Assembly (NCBI RefSeq): GCF_014982785.1
Contig: NZ_JADCKB010000010.1
Location: forward strand, 39,992-103,991
Length of the DNA stretch: 64,000 bases
Direction: 5' to 3'
Source of the DNA: Ructibacterium gallinarum
Lineage (GTDB): Bacteria; Bacillota; Clostridia; Monoglobales; Monoglobaceae
Below, in pieces: positions 1 to 8,946 of the stretch. The notes beneath the pieces were generated by a model. It was not told the DNA's origin, searched no databases, and saw only the letters and a program-made list of their open reading frames with translations. A program made the translations under genes and the position numbers. Each line of letters starts with the position of its first letter. The stretch's first letter is position 1.

Positions 1-110
1 CCCTGCCAGCAATGGATGGAAATCGCTTTGTTTTCCAGCGCCGCAATGGCCGCATCCGTATCAACGCCCAGCGCCGCATATTTTTCTTTTGCTTCTTCGT
101 ATCTGTTCAT
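1..110 (-). CDS. rhaA: L-rhamnose isomerase, N-terminal fragment (cut by window edge)
   Basis: Only the first 36 or so codons are in the window; the gene continues past the left edge. The visible N-terminus begins [17 protein letters not shown] and reaches AISIHCWQG, which matches the start of L-rhamnose isomerase, where a Trp-Gln pair of this kind precedes the first active-site loop. The enzyme interconverts L-rhamnose and L-rhamnulose in the cytoplasm. It lies 34 bases downstream of rhaB on the same strand, so the two are probably one operon. The ATG at 110 is the only reasonable start. Identification rests on a short stretch but is supported by the neighbour. Confidence 0.85.
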   Translation of the reverse strand, partial: MNRYEEAKEKYAALGVDTDAAIAALENKAISIHCWQ

Positions 111-144
111 ACGATCAAGCTCCCTTCATTACTAAAATATTATA

Positions 145-1548
145 TTATGGTTCTATTTTTTTTATTGGAAAGGATGCGCGGATGAAACTGCGTGCTTCCT
201 CCACATCCGCAACGGTGCCGTCTGCCATCAGCTGTGCCAAAACATTGCCCAGCGCAGTGGCTTCTACCGGTCCCGCATATACCGTTTTTCCGGTTGCCCG
301 GGCGGTCAGCTCATTCAAATACCCGTCTTGGCACCCGCCGCCTACGATCCGGATACAATCATATTTCCTACACAAAATCTTTTCTATCGATCCGGCGGAC
401 TGGGCATAACACTTTGCAAGGCTTGCATAGGCGCACTGCATCACCTCACCGATGCTTTCCGGCACCTTCTGCCCCGTATCCCGGCAATAGCTCTGAATGG
501 CATCTATCATGTTTTTCGGCGCCATAAACCGGGCGTCGTTGACATCCACGCGGGAAGCAAACCCACTGTTTTCCCGTGCCATACGTTCCAAATCATTAAA
601 GGAATATTTGTCCTCCAAATTCCGCTTGATGGACTGGATAATCCAAAGGCCCATAATATTGCGCAAATACCGATACCGGTAATCCACGCCGCCTTCGTTG
701 GTCAGATTTTCTTCCCGGCTTTCCTCGGTGCAAATCGGCGTTTTATTCTCCACGCCCATCAAAGACCAGGTTCCAGAACTAATGTAGATGCCTTCGCCAT
801 TTTCCATAGGCACAGACAACACCGCACTGCCGGTATCATGGGTGGCCGGCAGAATCACCTTGCAGTCAAAACCGACCTCCGCCTGGATTTCCGGCGTAAA
901 GTTTCCTACCTCAGTTCCCGGCATAAAAATTTCTCCGAACAGACTCTCCTTGAGTCCCAGCTCACGAATCAGTTCCATATCCCAAGTCCGGGTTTTGGCA
1001 TTTAAAAGCCCCGTTGTACTGGCATTGGTATATTCGATCTTTTTCTGTCCGGTCAGCAAAAATTTGAAATAAGACGGCAGCATCAGCCAGCTTTCTGCCT
1101 GGTCAAGATATTCCGGATTCTGTTCCTTTACCGCCATCAGCTGATAAATCGTGTTAAACGACTGCTTTTGGATGCCCGTCCGAGCATACAATTCTTCTTC
1201 CGAAACGATTTCCGAAACCTTTTTGTCCATGCCCTCGGTGCGAGAATCCCGGTATGCCACCGTATCCCCCAAAATCCGGTCGTCTTTATCCAGCAAAACA
1301 AAATCCACGCCCCAGGTGTCGATTCCCATGCTGTACGGAATTTTCCCGGCTTTACCGCAAGCCTTGATCCCGTTTAAGATTTCTTGAAACAGCCTGTCTA
1401 TCTCCCAGCACAGGTGCCCGTTTTTCTCCACCAGCTGATTTTTAAAACGATACATCTCTTCTAATACAATTTTTCCGTTCTCAATTGACGCCAGCATATG
1501 CCGTCCACTGGATGCACCGATATCCACCGCCAAATAATACTTTGCCAT
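145..1548 (-). CDS. rhaB: Rhamnulokinase
   Basis: FGGY-family sugar kinase of 467 residues, close to the usual rhamnulokinase length. It phosphorylates L-rhamnulose to L-rhamnulose-1-phosphate in the cytoplasm. The N-terminal phosphate-binding segment VDIGASSGRHM and the C-terminal motif IVGGGCQDGYLNELTA are characteristic of RhaB. The ATG at 1548 is preceded by the purine stretch AAGGGGGAT at suitable spacing. It is followed by rhaA, and no aldolase (rhaD) is seen in the window. It supplies the catabolic end for rhamnose released by the two GH78 enzymes encoded at 4.6-8.9 kb. The gene is divergent from the isomerase gene at 1702; I did not find a convincing promoter for rhaB itself. Confidence 0.93.
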   Translation of the reverse strand: MAKYYLAVDIGASSGRHMLASIENGKIVLEEMYRFKNQLVEKNGHLCWEIDRLFQEILNGIKACGKAGKIPYSMGIDTWGVDFVLLDKDDRILGDTVAYRDSRTEGMDKKVSEIVSEEELYARTGIQKQSFNTIYQLMAVKEQNPEYLDQAESWLMLPSYFKFLLTGQKKIEYTNASTTGLLNAKTRTWDMELIRELGLKESLFGEIFMPGTEVGNFTPEIQAEVGFDCKVILPATHDTGSAVLSVPMENGEGIYISSGTWSLMGVENKTPICTEESREENLTNEGGVDYRYRYLRNIMGLWIIQSIKRNLEDKYSFNDLERMARENSGFASRVDVNDARFMAPKNMIDAIQSYCRDTGQKVPESIGEVMQCAYASLAKCYAQSAGSIEKILCRKYDCIRIVGGGCQDGYLNELTARATGKTVYAGPVEATALGNVLAQLMADGTVADVEEARSFIRASFPIKKIEP

Positions 1549-1627
1549 TGTAAATCCCCCTTAAACCATATAAAAATTTATCCAATTTCCACTTTGGTAT
1601 TGCCGCGAAAATCTGTCCAAATCCTCA

Positions 1628-1656
1628 TTGACAAACCTTGCAAGTCCTATTATACT
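1628..1656 (+). promoter_or_regulatory. Sigma-A promoter for the rpiB-like/manA unit
   Basis: TTGACA at 1628-1633 and TATACT at 1651-1656 with a 17-base spacer; the start codon of the downstream gene is 46 bases after the -10 box. This is a near-consensus vegetative promoter. Confidence 0.85.
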
Positions 1657-1701
1657 AATAATAGAAAATAATTTCAACTATGCATAAAAGGAGTGTTTAT
1701 C

Positions 1702-2340
1702 ATGAAAATTGCTTTAATCAACGAAAATTCCCAGGCTGCCAAAAATGAACTGATTTGCAGTACCTTAAAATCTGTGGTAGAACCCATGGGCCATGAGGTT
1801 CTTAACTTCGGTATGTATACCGCAGAGGATGATACCCAGCTTACCTATGTTATGAACGGGCTTTTGGCTGCCATCCTGTTAAATTCTAAAGCCGTTGACT
1901 TTGTTGTTACCGGCTGCGGTACCGGTCAAGGTGCAATGCTTGCACTCAATTCCTTCCCGGGTGTGCTGTGCGGCCATGTCACTGATCCAACCGATGCTTA
2001 TCTCTTTGCGCAGGTGAACAACGGTAATGCCGTAGCAATGCCATTTGCGCAAAATTTTGGCTGGGGCGCAGAGCTGAATCTCCAGTACACCTTTGAAAAA
2101 CTGTTCTCCGGCGAATTCGGCCTTGGCTATCCCAGAGAGCGTGCCGTACCCGAACAGCGGAACAAAAAGATTTTAGATCAGGTCAAGACCATTACCCACC
2201 AGGATATTATGACCGTTTTAAAGAATATTGATCAAGACTTTTTGAAGACCGCCGTCAGCGGCAAGCAGTTTGCCGATTTGTTCTTCCCGAACTGCCAAGT
2301 TCCGGAGATTGCAGACTACATTAAAAATGTTCTCGACTAA
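1702..2340 (+). CDS. RpiB/LacA/LacB-family sugar-phosphate isomerase
   Basis: Cytoplasmic aldose-ketose isomerase of 212 residues. The Rossmann-like N-terminus MKIALINENSQAAKN and the segment VTGCGTGQGAMLALN, corresponding to the GCGTG anion-binding loop of the family, are visible. The C-terminal part (PRERAVPEQRN and beyond) is longer than in canonical RpiB (about 150 residues), so the substrate may be something other than ribose-5-phosphate. Start is the ATG at 1702, 8 bases after AAAAGGAG; an in-frame GTG at 1693 falls inside the ribosome binding site and was rejected. It precedes manA by 10 bases and faces rhaB, so a role in hexose or deoxyhexose phosphate metabolism is likely but not shown. 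Confidence 0.85.
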   Translation: MKIALINENSQAAKNELICSTLKSVVEPMGHEVLNFGMYTAEDDTQLTYVMNGLLAAILLNSKAVDFVVTGCGTGQGAMLALNSFPGVLCGHVTDPTDAYLFAQVNNGNAVAMPFAQNFGWGAELNLQYTFEKLFSGEFGLGYPRERAVPEQRNKKILDQVKTITHQDIMTVLKNIDQDFLKTAVSGKQFADLFFPNCQVPEIADYIKNVLD

Positions 2341-2350
2341 GGAGGAGCCT

Positions 2351-3310
2351 ATGCAGCCAATTCTACTTTCCCCCGCCTTCAAAGATTATCTTTGGGGCGG
2401 GACCAAACTAAAAACCAGCTTTGGGAAGAAAAGTGATCTTGCTATTGTTGCTGAAAGCTGGGAACTTTCCACCCATAAGGATGGGCAAAGCCAGGTAGCT
2501 TCCGGTCCAGATACGGGCCTGACCCTTTCTGATTACATTCAAAAGCACGGCAATACCATTTTAGGAAAACACGCCGAGGCCTTTAACTATTTCCCTATTT
2601 TGATCAAGTTTATTGACGCCAAGGATAATTTATCGGTACAAGTACATCCGGATGATGCTTATGCCTTAAAACACGAAGGGGAATACGGCAAAACCGAAAT
2701 GTGGTATGTCCTGGAAGCAGAAGAAGGCGCAAGTCTTTACTGCGGCTTTAAATCTTCTATCAGCCGTGAGGAATTTCAGCGGCGCATTGAAGACAATACT
2801 CTGCTTGAAGTTTTAAATCAAGTCAAGGTGCATAAAGGTGATGTGTTTTTCATCAAATCCGGCACCGTTCACGCCATCGGCAAAGGCATTGTTATCTGTG
2901 AAATTCAGCAGAATTCCAATACCACCTACCGGGTATATGATTATGACAGAAGAGACGCACAGGGAAATCCGCGGCCTCTGCACATTCAAAAAGCGCTGGA
3001 AGTTGCTGAATTATGTCCGCCGGCACAAATTGGCAACGATACACCACCCAAAAACTGCGGTGGCTATACGGTAAAACAACTTGCTTCCTGCCAATATTTC
3101 ACCGTGGAAAAGCTGGATATTGCTTCTTCTGCTACCCTGCAAATCAGCAAGGAAAGCTTTCAATCCATTATTTGTACCGAGGGAGAAGGCTCTCTTACGC
3201 TTGACGGAAATGCTTTGCGCTTTCAAAAAGGCGACAGCATTTTTATCCCGGCACAGGAAACATCCTACTCCATTACCGGTGCTTGTGAAATTATCCGTTC
3301 TTATGTATAA
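2351..3310 (+). CDS. manA: Mannose-6-phosphate isomerase, class I (cupin)
   Basis: Zinc-dependent isomerase of 319 residues converting mannose-6-phosphate to fructose-6-phosphate in the cytoplasm. Visible family motifs are WGGTKL near the N-terminus, the metal-binding segment VQVHPDDAYA near residue 97, KTEMWYVLE, and SGTVHAIGKG near residue 172; a second cupin half follows. The start is the ATG at 2351 with GGAGG immediately upstream and overlapping the stop region of the previous gene, indicating co-transcription. An in-frame upstream start at 2270 lies inside the isomerase gene and was not used. The product would channel mannose released by the GH38 or GH130 enzymes of this window into glycolysis. 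Confidence 0.93.
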   Translation: MQPILLSPAFKDYLWGGTKLKTSFGKKSDLAIVAESWELSTHKDGQSQVASGPDTGLTLSDYIQKHGNTILGKHAEAFNYFPILIKFIDAKDNLSVQVHPDDAYALKHEGEYGKTEMWYVLEAEEGASLYCGFKSSISREEFQRRIEDNTLLEVLNQVKVHKGDVFFIKSGTVHAIGKGIVICEIQQNSNTTYRVYDYDRRDAQGNPRPLHIQKALEVAELCPPAQIGNDTPPKNCGGYTVKQLASCQYFTVEKLDIASSATLQISKESFQSIICTEGEGSLTLDGNALRFQKGDSIFIPAQETSYSITGACEIIRSYV

Positions 3311-3324
3311 TATCTGAGTTTATG

Positions 3325-3368
3325 AAAGCGGCACTTTCGCAGATGCGGAGGCTGCCGTTTTTCTTTAT
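3325..3368 (+). terminator. Rho-independent terminator after manA
   Basis: AAGCGGCA pairs with TGCCGTTT (one G-U) around a loop that itself can form a CGCA/TGCG hairpin; a T-rich stretch follows. Confidence 0.75.
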
Positions 3369-3425
3369 TTTATTTGATTTTTACAAGAAATACAATCCCG
3401 GTTCTTGCCTATTCATATCAAAATA

Positions 3426-3454
3426 TTGCTTTTTCTTTTGTTTTAAGATATAAT
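3426..3454 (+). promoter_or_regulatory. Promoter for the AraC-type regulator
   Basis: TTGCTT at 3426-3431, 17-base spacer, perfect TATAAT at 3449-3454, then AGAAAGGAGAGGA as ribosome binding site before the ATG at 3479. Confidence 0.75.
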
Positions 3455-3478
3455 AGAAAACAGAAAGGAGAGGATATT

Positions 3479-4390
3479 ATGCTGGACTATTGCCTTGATA
3501 TTTCCAAAGATTCCCGCTGGCTGATGGTGCCAGAATCGGAAACAGCCCGCGCGTTTCCGTTCCGCATGACAGAGCTTGGAGACTTTGATTCCGGAAAAGA
3601 TTATTATGTAAAACGTGACAGCCGGTCAGGCTATCAACTGATTTACACCGTCTCCGGCACCGGCATTTTTCAAGCGCAGGATCAGGAGATTTTGCTCTCG
3701 CCTGGCAGCGCACTCCTCATTTACTGTCAGCCCCAGCATCGCTATGCCGCACGAAACATAAGATGGCACAATCTTTGGATCCATTTTGAAGGTCCTGGCG
3801 CTGACAGCTATGCAGAATTTCTGGAGCCAAACACCCCCTATGCCTTCGGGCAAGTGCTGAACCAAAAACAATTCTATGCCGATTTTACTGCGCTCTCAGA
3901 ACTAGCTTCCGGAAATAGCCTGCATCATGCCGCACACATTTCAAACTATCTTTCGGATTTACTAACCCTGCTGCTGACCGACTGGATTTCTGCCCCGCTG
4001 GTATTAAATGACTCCTCCCGTCAGACAGATATTGCAAGGGCCGCTGAACTGATCCGCCAGCATTTTCAGGAATCCTTATCCTTAGATACTATGGCAGATG
4101 CCGCCCGGCTTTCCAGGTACTATTTTGTCCGGCAATTTAAAAAACAAATGGGAGAAACACCCTATGCATATCTGACCGGCTGCCGCATCAGCCGTGCCAA
4201 ACTTCTACTTCGTTCTACAGAAGACTCCCTAGATGATATTGCGGAAGAGGTAGGCTATAGCAGCAAGAGCAACTTTATTGCCCAATTCAAACGACTGACC
4301 GGAACCACACCAAACCGATACAGACAAGAAAGTCTCCGCCTTTTACCGCAGGAATCCAGTCATAGATCTTCCATTTTGCAAAAGAATTGA
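3479..4390 (+). CDS. AraC-family transcriptional regulator (cupin sensor plus HTH)
   Basis: Cytoplasmic regulator of 303 residues. The N-terminal half carries an AraC-type sugar-binding cupin (GYQLIYTVSGTGIFQ, then LLSPGSALLI and WHNLWIHFEG). The C-terminal 100 residues form the double helix-turn-helix, with MADAARLSRYYFVRQFKK for the first and IAEEVGYSSKSNFIAQFKR for the second. The ATG at 3479 is chosen because AGAAAGGAGAGGA precedes it; the open frame extends 35 codons further upstream but covers the promoter. It follows manA and lies convergent with the GH78 gene, so it probably senses a sugar related to rhamnose or mannose use; the ligand cannot be read from sequence. Confidence 0.92.
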   Translation: MLDYCLDISKDSRWLMVPESETARAFPFRMTELGDFDSGKDYYVKRDSRSGYQLIYTVSGTGIFQAQDQEILLSPGSALLIYCQPQHRYAARNIRWHNLWIHFEGPGADSYAEFLEPNTPYAFGQVLNQKQFYADFTALSELASGNSLHHAAHISNYLSDLLTLLLTDWISAPLVLNDSSRQTDIARAAELIRQHFQESLSLDTMADAARLSRYYFVRQFKKQMGETPYAYLTGCRISRAKLLLRSTEDSLDDIAEEVGYSSKSNFIAQFKRLTGTTPNRYRQESLRLLPQESSHRSSILQKN

Positions 4391-4493
4391 TTTGAATATT
4401 TCCTAAAGTTTCTCAAGAGCACATAAAAGGCTATCTTCTAAAATGAAAGATACCCTCAGGCTGTCAAAAAAGTCATTATAGTGCAAGCGAAAT

Positions 4494-4533
4494 GAAACAA
4501 AAATAGCGCCGGATATTTGATAAATCCGGCGCT
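4494..4533 (-). terminator. Rho-independent terminator of the GH78 operon
   Basis: Perfect 10-bp inverted repeat AGCGCCGGAT / ATCCGGCGCT at 4505-4533 followed, on the minus strand, by ATTTTTGTTT. It ends the long minus-strand run of CAZyme genes. The rest of 4391-4611 shows nothing else I can support. Confidence 0.9.
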
Positions 4534-4611
4534 CAGCGTGTTGATAAATTATTGATTGGCCGAGGCGGAAGTCAAAGAGACTTTCCCTCTTAAATCCTAT
4601 GTGTCATATGC

Positions 4612-6729
4612 TTATTTTGCCTGTACGGGTGCGTCATAGCAAAACACATGTTTTCCTTTGCCCGCCTGAATTTCATCACCATGAAGCCGAACCGTAGCGG
4701 TGGTGGGAACTTCGATTTCATAAGTAATTTTTCCGTTCTCCCATTTCCACCCAGAGCTGACCTTTCCGTTTACGGTATCAATGGACGCTTTTACAAAGCC
4801 AAGCCGCGCATCCGGAATCGGCTCTATGATGATATGCGCAAAGGCAGGCGCATTTTCGTCAATCTTGATACCCGCCGCCACTTCATACATCCAGTCCGCC
4901 ACTGCACCATAGGCATAGTGGTTAAAGGAATTCATTCCCGCGCTCCAAAAACTGCCGTCCGGCCGAATGCCATCCCAGTGCTCCCAGATGGTGGTTGCCC
5001 CCATGTTGACAGAGTACAGCCATGACGGAAATTCCTCCTGCAAAAGCAAGCTATAGGCCACATCTGCATAGCCGTTTTCCGAAAGGGCATGGAGCAGATA
5101 GGGGGTTCCCACAAAACCAGTCTTGAGTCTGTTTCCGTTCTCTTTGATCATCTGCGCCAATTCTGCGGCAAGCTTCTGCGGGTTTTTGGTCAGATGGAAT
5201 TTCAGCGCCAGCACATGCTCTGTCTGGGTTTTGCATTCATATTCTTCCTCAAACTGATCACGCAGGGCACTGCAGCGCTTTTCATAATCGGACATATCCT
5301 TTCCCAGCACTTTGCCGCTTTTGATCAGCAGTCCCATGGAGTAAATATGAAATGCACTGCTGATAAATTCTTTATCAGTAAGCCCCCGGTCATTTCCCTT
5401 TTCTCCATCCAGGGCCAGCCAGTCACCGTAATGGGTCCTGCCTTTTTTGGCGCTGTATTCCACCCACCGTTTCATGCTTTCAAACTGCCGTGCAAGCAGT
5501 GCTTTGTTGCCGTAAGTCAAGTACATCTGCCAGGGACAGATCACCGCCGCATCTCCCCATGCCGCAGACCCGTCCTCGTGATCCTCTCCCAGCACATTGG
5601 GGACTACGTCAGATACACAGCCGTCCTCTTTCTGATCGGCGCTCAAATCCGCCAGCCACTTTTCAAAAAACCGGTTGACATTGAAATTAAACGATGCGGT
5701 TTTTACAAACACCTGCGCGTCACCGGTCCAGCCCAGCCGCTCGTCCCGCTGGGGACAATCTGTGGGAACATCCAAAAAATTCCCCTTCTGCCCCCAGATA
5801 ATATTATGAAAAAGCTGATTGACCTTTTCATTGGAACATACGAAATCACCGGTGCGCTTGATGTCAGAGTGCACCACGATTGCCGTAAATTCCGTATTTT
5901 CCGGGCATTCGTCAAGCCGGATATACCGAAATCCCATAAAGGTAAAATGCGGCTTATAGACCTGTTCCCCGTCCCGGCAGGTATATTGCAGCAGCTGTTT
6001 TGCTCCCCGCAGGTTTTCGGTATAGAAATTGCCGTCCTTATCCAGCACCTCCGCATGGGATATCACAATTCTATCCCCCGCCTTTGCCGTGGTTTTGAAC
6101 TCCACATATCCGGTCAGGTTCTGGCCAAAGTCAATCACCTTTTCCCCTTTGGGGGTGAGCATGGTCTTGACCGGCCGGATCCTTTCGTGTTCGCAGACAA
6201 TCTCCCCGTCCTGAGGAACCAGCTGCTGCTTGGGCGCATTGAGCACCGCCGCCGGTTGATCAAACATAGGCACAATCCGTGCGTCATAGATCTCTCCGTC
6301 ATAAATGCCGCTTGCCACAACCGGCCCGTTGCCGCACATCCAGCTTTCATCCGTATAGATGGTTTCCGTCCGGTCGGGATAGGTGATTTCCATTTTCGCA
6401 ATCATGGCGCACCGATCTCCATAAAGATTGCGGTTATTGACATCCCAGGTCAATTGTCCCCTATACCATCCATCTCCCACAAAAACATTGAGCTCATTTT
6501 CCTCTTTCAGCATAGGAGTAATATCATATTCCTGATACAAATGCCGCTTGTTATAACTGGTAAATCCGGGCGCCAAAACAAAATTCCCCACGCGGTTTCC
6601 GTTTAAAACTGCCTCATAAACTCCCATTGCTGTAATCCATAATTTTGCGGCGACGGCATCTTTTCCGATATCAAATTTCTTTTGAAAAGCGATACAGTTT
6701 TTTCCTGTGATCCATTGTGCATTTTTCAT
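4612..6729 (-). CDS. Alpha-L-rhamnosidase, GH78 (first of two)
   Basis: Glycoside hydrolase of 705 residues that would release terminal alpha-L-rhamnose from oligosaccharides. The N-terminal beta domain (KKFDIGKDAVAAKLWITAMG) is followed by the GH78 catalytic barrel, whose hallmark segment TDCPQRDERLGWTGDAQVF lies near residues 322-341 and carries acidic catalytic residues of the family. NMGATTIWEHWDGI near residue 580 is the second conserved GH78 motif. There is no signal peptide, so action on imported oligomers in the cytoplasm is inferred. The start at 6729 lies 3 bases after the stop of the upstream GH78 gene, implying translational coupling. It is the last gene of the minus-strand run, with a terminator just beyond. 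Confidence 0.93.
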   Translation of the reverse strand: MKNAQWITGKNCIAFQKKFDIGKDAVAAKLWITAMGVYEAVLNGNRVGNFVLAPGFTSYNKRHLYQEYDITPMLKEENELNVFVGDGWYRGQLTWDVNNRNLYGDRCAMIAKMEITYPDRTETIYTDESWMCGNGPVVASGIYDGEIYDARIVPMFDQPAAVLNAPKQQLVPQDGEIVCEHERIRPVKTMLTPKGEKVIDFGQNLTGYVEFKTTAKAGDRIVISHAEVLDKDGNFYTENLRGAKQLLQYTCRDGEQVYKPHFTFMGFRYIRLDECPENTEFTAIVVHSDIKRTGDFVCSNEKVNQLFHNIIWGQKGNFLDVPTDCPQRDERLGWTGDAQVFVKTASFNFNVNRFFEKWLADLSADQKEDGCVSDVVPNVLGEDHEDGSAAWGDAAVICPWQMYLTYGNKALLARQFESMKRWVEYSAKKGRTHYGDWLALDGEKGNDRGLTDKEFISSAFHIYSMGLLIKSGKVLGKDMSDYEKRCSALRDQFEEEYECKTQTEHVLALKFHLTKNPQKLAAELAQMIKENGNRLKTGFVGTPYLLHALSENGYADVAYSLLLQEEFPSWLYSVNMGATTIWEHWDGIRPDGSFWSAGMNSFNHYAYGAVADWMYEVAAGIKIDENAPAFAHIIIEPIPDARLGFVKASIDTVNGKVSSGWKWENGKITYEIEVPTTATVRLHGDEIQAGKGKHVFCYDAPVQAK

Positions 6730-6732
6730 CTT

Positions 6733-8874
6733 CTATTTCCTTTCTTCATACGGGGTCATGCGGCAGCCCTGTCCTTCCGCATTCCCGGCGTTCTTTTCTT
6801 CCGGCCAGACTGTAAGGGAGATCCGGCCGTTTTTCAATTTCTTTTCGACCTTTTTTCCATTGGGCGATTGAAAATGTTCGCCGGTTAACTCCAAAATATC
6901 TTCCACCAGAATAATAACCGGAGCACAGGCCCAAGGATGGCACAGGCTGGTATTCCACTTCTGCTCCTTGCCCCACACCTCAAAACAAGTGGTGGCGCCC
7001 TCCCGCAGCATATTCACCCAGGAATGCTCGCTTTGGTTCATCAGCAAATCAAATTCTTCCTCCTGTGCGCCAATTCGTCCCAACCCTTTTAACACAAAAT
7101 ACGCAAACTGTACACCGCAGCATAAGCCTTTTTCCATAATCAGCTTTTTCATGCTGTCATGTGCCTCCTGCGGCGCAAGGGAAAAATATAGGGGCAGGGC
7201 GTTTGCATGAAGGGAGCTGTGGGTGTGGGCGGCATCGTCATAAAACAGCTTGGTTTTTTTGCTGTAAAATACATCACAAAACGCTTTTTTAAGCACCTGT
7301 GCCCTGCCGATTCGCTCCAATCCCAAAAGGTCCCGTATCTCTTCGATGCATGCGGCCGCCCCGGCATAAAAGGCATTGAGCACACAGTGCACCGGGATCT
7401 CCTTCTGCCCCTGCTCCGTGTTGACGCAGTAGCCGTCCCGCAGATTTTTCGGCCAGTCCACCAGATTCCATTTATCGGTCACGTTTTGCAGCAGGCCGTC
7501 TTCCCTCTCAAACTGCTTAAAATGCTCCATGACCCCTTCTATGATGGGATACAGCTTTCTCACCGTCTCCAAATCCCCGGTAAGACGATAGTAGTGCAGT
7601 ACCTGCAAGGGATACTGCAAAGAAAAATCTGCGATCTCCTGCATAAAGCTTCCAGGTGCCACCGCCATCAGCCCTTTGCACACCCGTGCGCTTTGGGCAA
7701 AATCAAACAGGGTCTTTCGATATATTTCCGCATCTCCCGTCAGATACAAATATGCAAGTCCGGAAACGGTAAAATCCCCCAGATACTGTCCCTTTTCCCG
7801 GCTTGGGCAGTCCAAAAACCCCTCCTGCACCCCATAGCGCAGGGTGTTTCTGCAAAGATCCCAGATCTCCTTGAGATAAGGGATATCGGTCTCCAGCCTG
7901 CATCGCTCCAAAAAGCGGTGATGCCGGACAATGGCACGTACTTCCTGAGGATCAAAAACCTGTGTATCGCATGCAATCTGCACATACCGAAAAGCCTTAT
8001 AATCAAAAAAGTCAAAGGTGTCCTCCCCGCCTGACAGGGTGCATCTGTCATAATAATCACAGCAGCACCGGGTTTCAAACCGCACACTGCCGTCTGCTTC
8101 CAGTTCTTCCCCGTATTTGACGCACACTTCCTGCCCCGCTGTCCCTTTTGCTGTAAAATATATCTGTCCGGTAATCTCCTGCCCAAAGTCAAACAGCCAG
8201 ACATTTGGGCTGGGGTTTGTGATTTTTGCCGGCTTGGTTTCATACACATCTACCACCGGCGATGGCTGATCTGCAAACTGCCAGTCCGGCGCAGTTACCA
8301 GGCAGGCGTTTTGATATCCAGTTTCATCTGCGCCGAGCGTCGTCCAGTCAGCTTGCTTTTTGCGAAAATCAATATCCTCACGAAACTGGGTGCGGTAGGA
8401 TGTGGTATCGCCGCTGTATTCTTCCGCCCGGGCACAGCGCCAGCTTTCGTCCGTCCCAAACAGAAATCTGCCGTCACATAGAATTTCCGCCGCAAGCCCC
8501 ATCCGGTTATCGCCGCTGTTCCAAACCCGGTTGATCACCCCCTGATAATACACGTGCACTGCAATCTTGTTTCTTCCCATATTTAAATAGGAAGAAATGT
8601 CTATCTGGTTGTAATGATAGGCGGACACATAGGCCGGCGCCGGCCCCTGACACACAAAGGTGCCGTTGATGTATAATTTATAATAATCATCCGCCGAAAT
8701 TCGGATCTGATAAACGCCGCTTTTGCGGATCGCAAACTCCTTGACAAAATGCACATGATAGTTTTCATAAACAGAAGGCACAATCTCTCTTTCCTCCGCC
8801 TCTTTATGAAAAACATCAATGGGCAAAACGTCCGCAAAATTCTCGGTGGTGATCCACTGTCCAATCCAATCCAT
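6733..8874 (-). CDS. GH78-type alpha-L-rhamnosidase (second, divergent member)
   Basis: Predicted cytoplasmic rhamnosidase of 713 residues. It begins MDWIGQWITTENFADVL, a typical GH78 N-terminus, and has FDFGQEITGQIYF near residue 220. The catalytic motif is a diverged LDCPSREKGQYLGDF near residue 355, in place of the canonical CPQRDERLGW; the Glu of REK and the Asp of LGD are kept. A C-terminal GATTCFEVWGKEQ matches the second GH78 motif. The two GH78 proteins are therefore paralogous but quite different and may act on different linkages. ATG 8874 is preferred because GAGGGATG precedes it; the frame is open to 8916 but that would start inside a strong hairpin. It shares an operon with the following GH78 gene. 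Confidence 0.85.
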   Translation of the reverse strand: MDWIGQWITTENFADVLPIDVFHKEAEEREIVPSVYENYHVHFVKEFAIRKSGVYQIRISADDYYKLYINGTFVCQGPAPAYVSAYHYNQIDISSYLNMGRNKIAVHVYYQGVINRVWNSGDNRMGLAAEILCDGRFLFGTDESWRCARAEEYSGDTTSYRTQFREDIDFRKKQADWTTLGADETGYQNACLVTAPDWQFADQPSPVVDVYETKPAKITNPSPNVWLFDFGQEITGQIYFTAKGTAGQEVCVKYGEELEADGSVRFETRCCCDYYDRCTLSGGEDTFDFFDYKAFRYVQIACDTQVFDPQEVRAIVRHHRFLERCRLETDIPYLKEIWDLCRNTLRYGVQEGFLDCPSREKGQYLGDFTVSGLAYLYLTGDAEIYRKTLFDFAQSARVCKGLMAVAPGSFMQEIADFSLQYPLQVLHYYRLTGDLETVRKLYPIIEGVMEHFKQFEREDGLLQNVTDKWNLVDWPKNLRDGYCVNTEQGQKEIPVHCVLNAFYAGAAACIEEIRDLLGLERIGRAQVLKKAFCDVFYSKKTKLFYDDAAHTHSSLHANALPLYFSLAPQEAHDSMKKLIMEKGLCCGVQFAYFVLKGLGRIGAQEEEFDLLMNQSEHSWVNMLREGATTCFEVWGKEQKWNTSLCHPWACAPVIILVEDILELTGEHFQSPNGKKVEKKLKNGRISLTVWPEEKNAGNAEGQGCRMTPYEERK

Positions 8875-8909
8875 TGTCTCATCCCTCTTGTTATAGTATA
8901 GATATACAG

Positions 8910-8941
8910 CGGGCATTGCAGAACATATTCTGCAATGCCCG
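8910..8941. other. Strong intercistronic hairpin without U-tract
   Basis: A 14-bp perfect inverted repeat (CGGGCATTGCAGAA and its complement) around the 4-base loop CATA, between the lyase stop (8947) and the GH78 start (8874). On the minus strand it is followed by GCTGTATATC rather than a T-run, so it is better read as an RNA stability or attenuation element than a classic terminator. A possible -10 (TATACT) follows it. Confidence 0.7.
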
Positions 8942-8946
8942 GTTTC

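Noticed and set aside
5089..6606. 505-codon open frame on the plus strand
   Set aside because: It is an antisense shadow of the GH78 gene, which has clear family motifs; the frame has no ribosome binding site and no recognisable domain.
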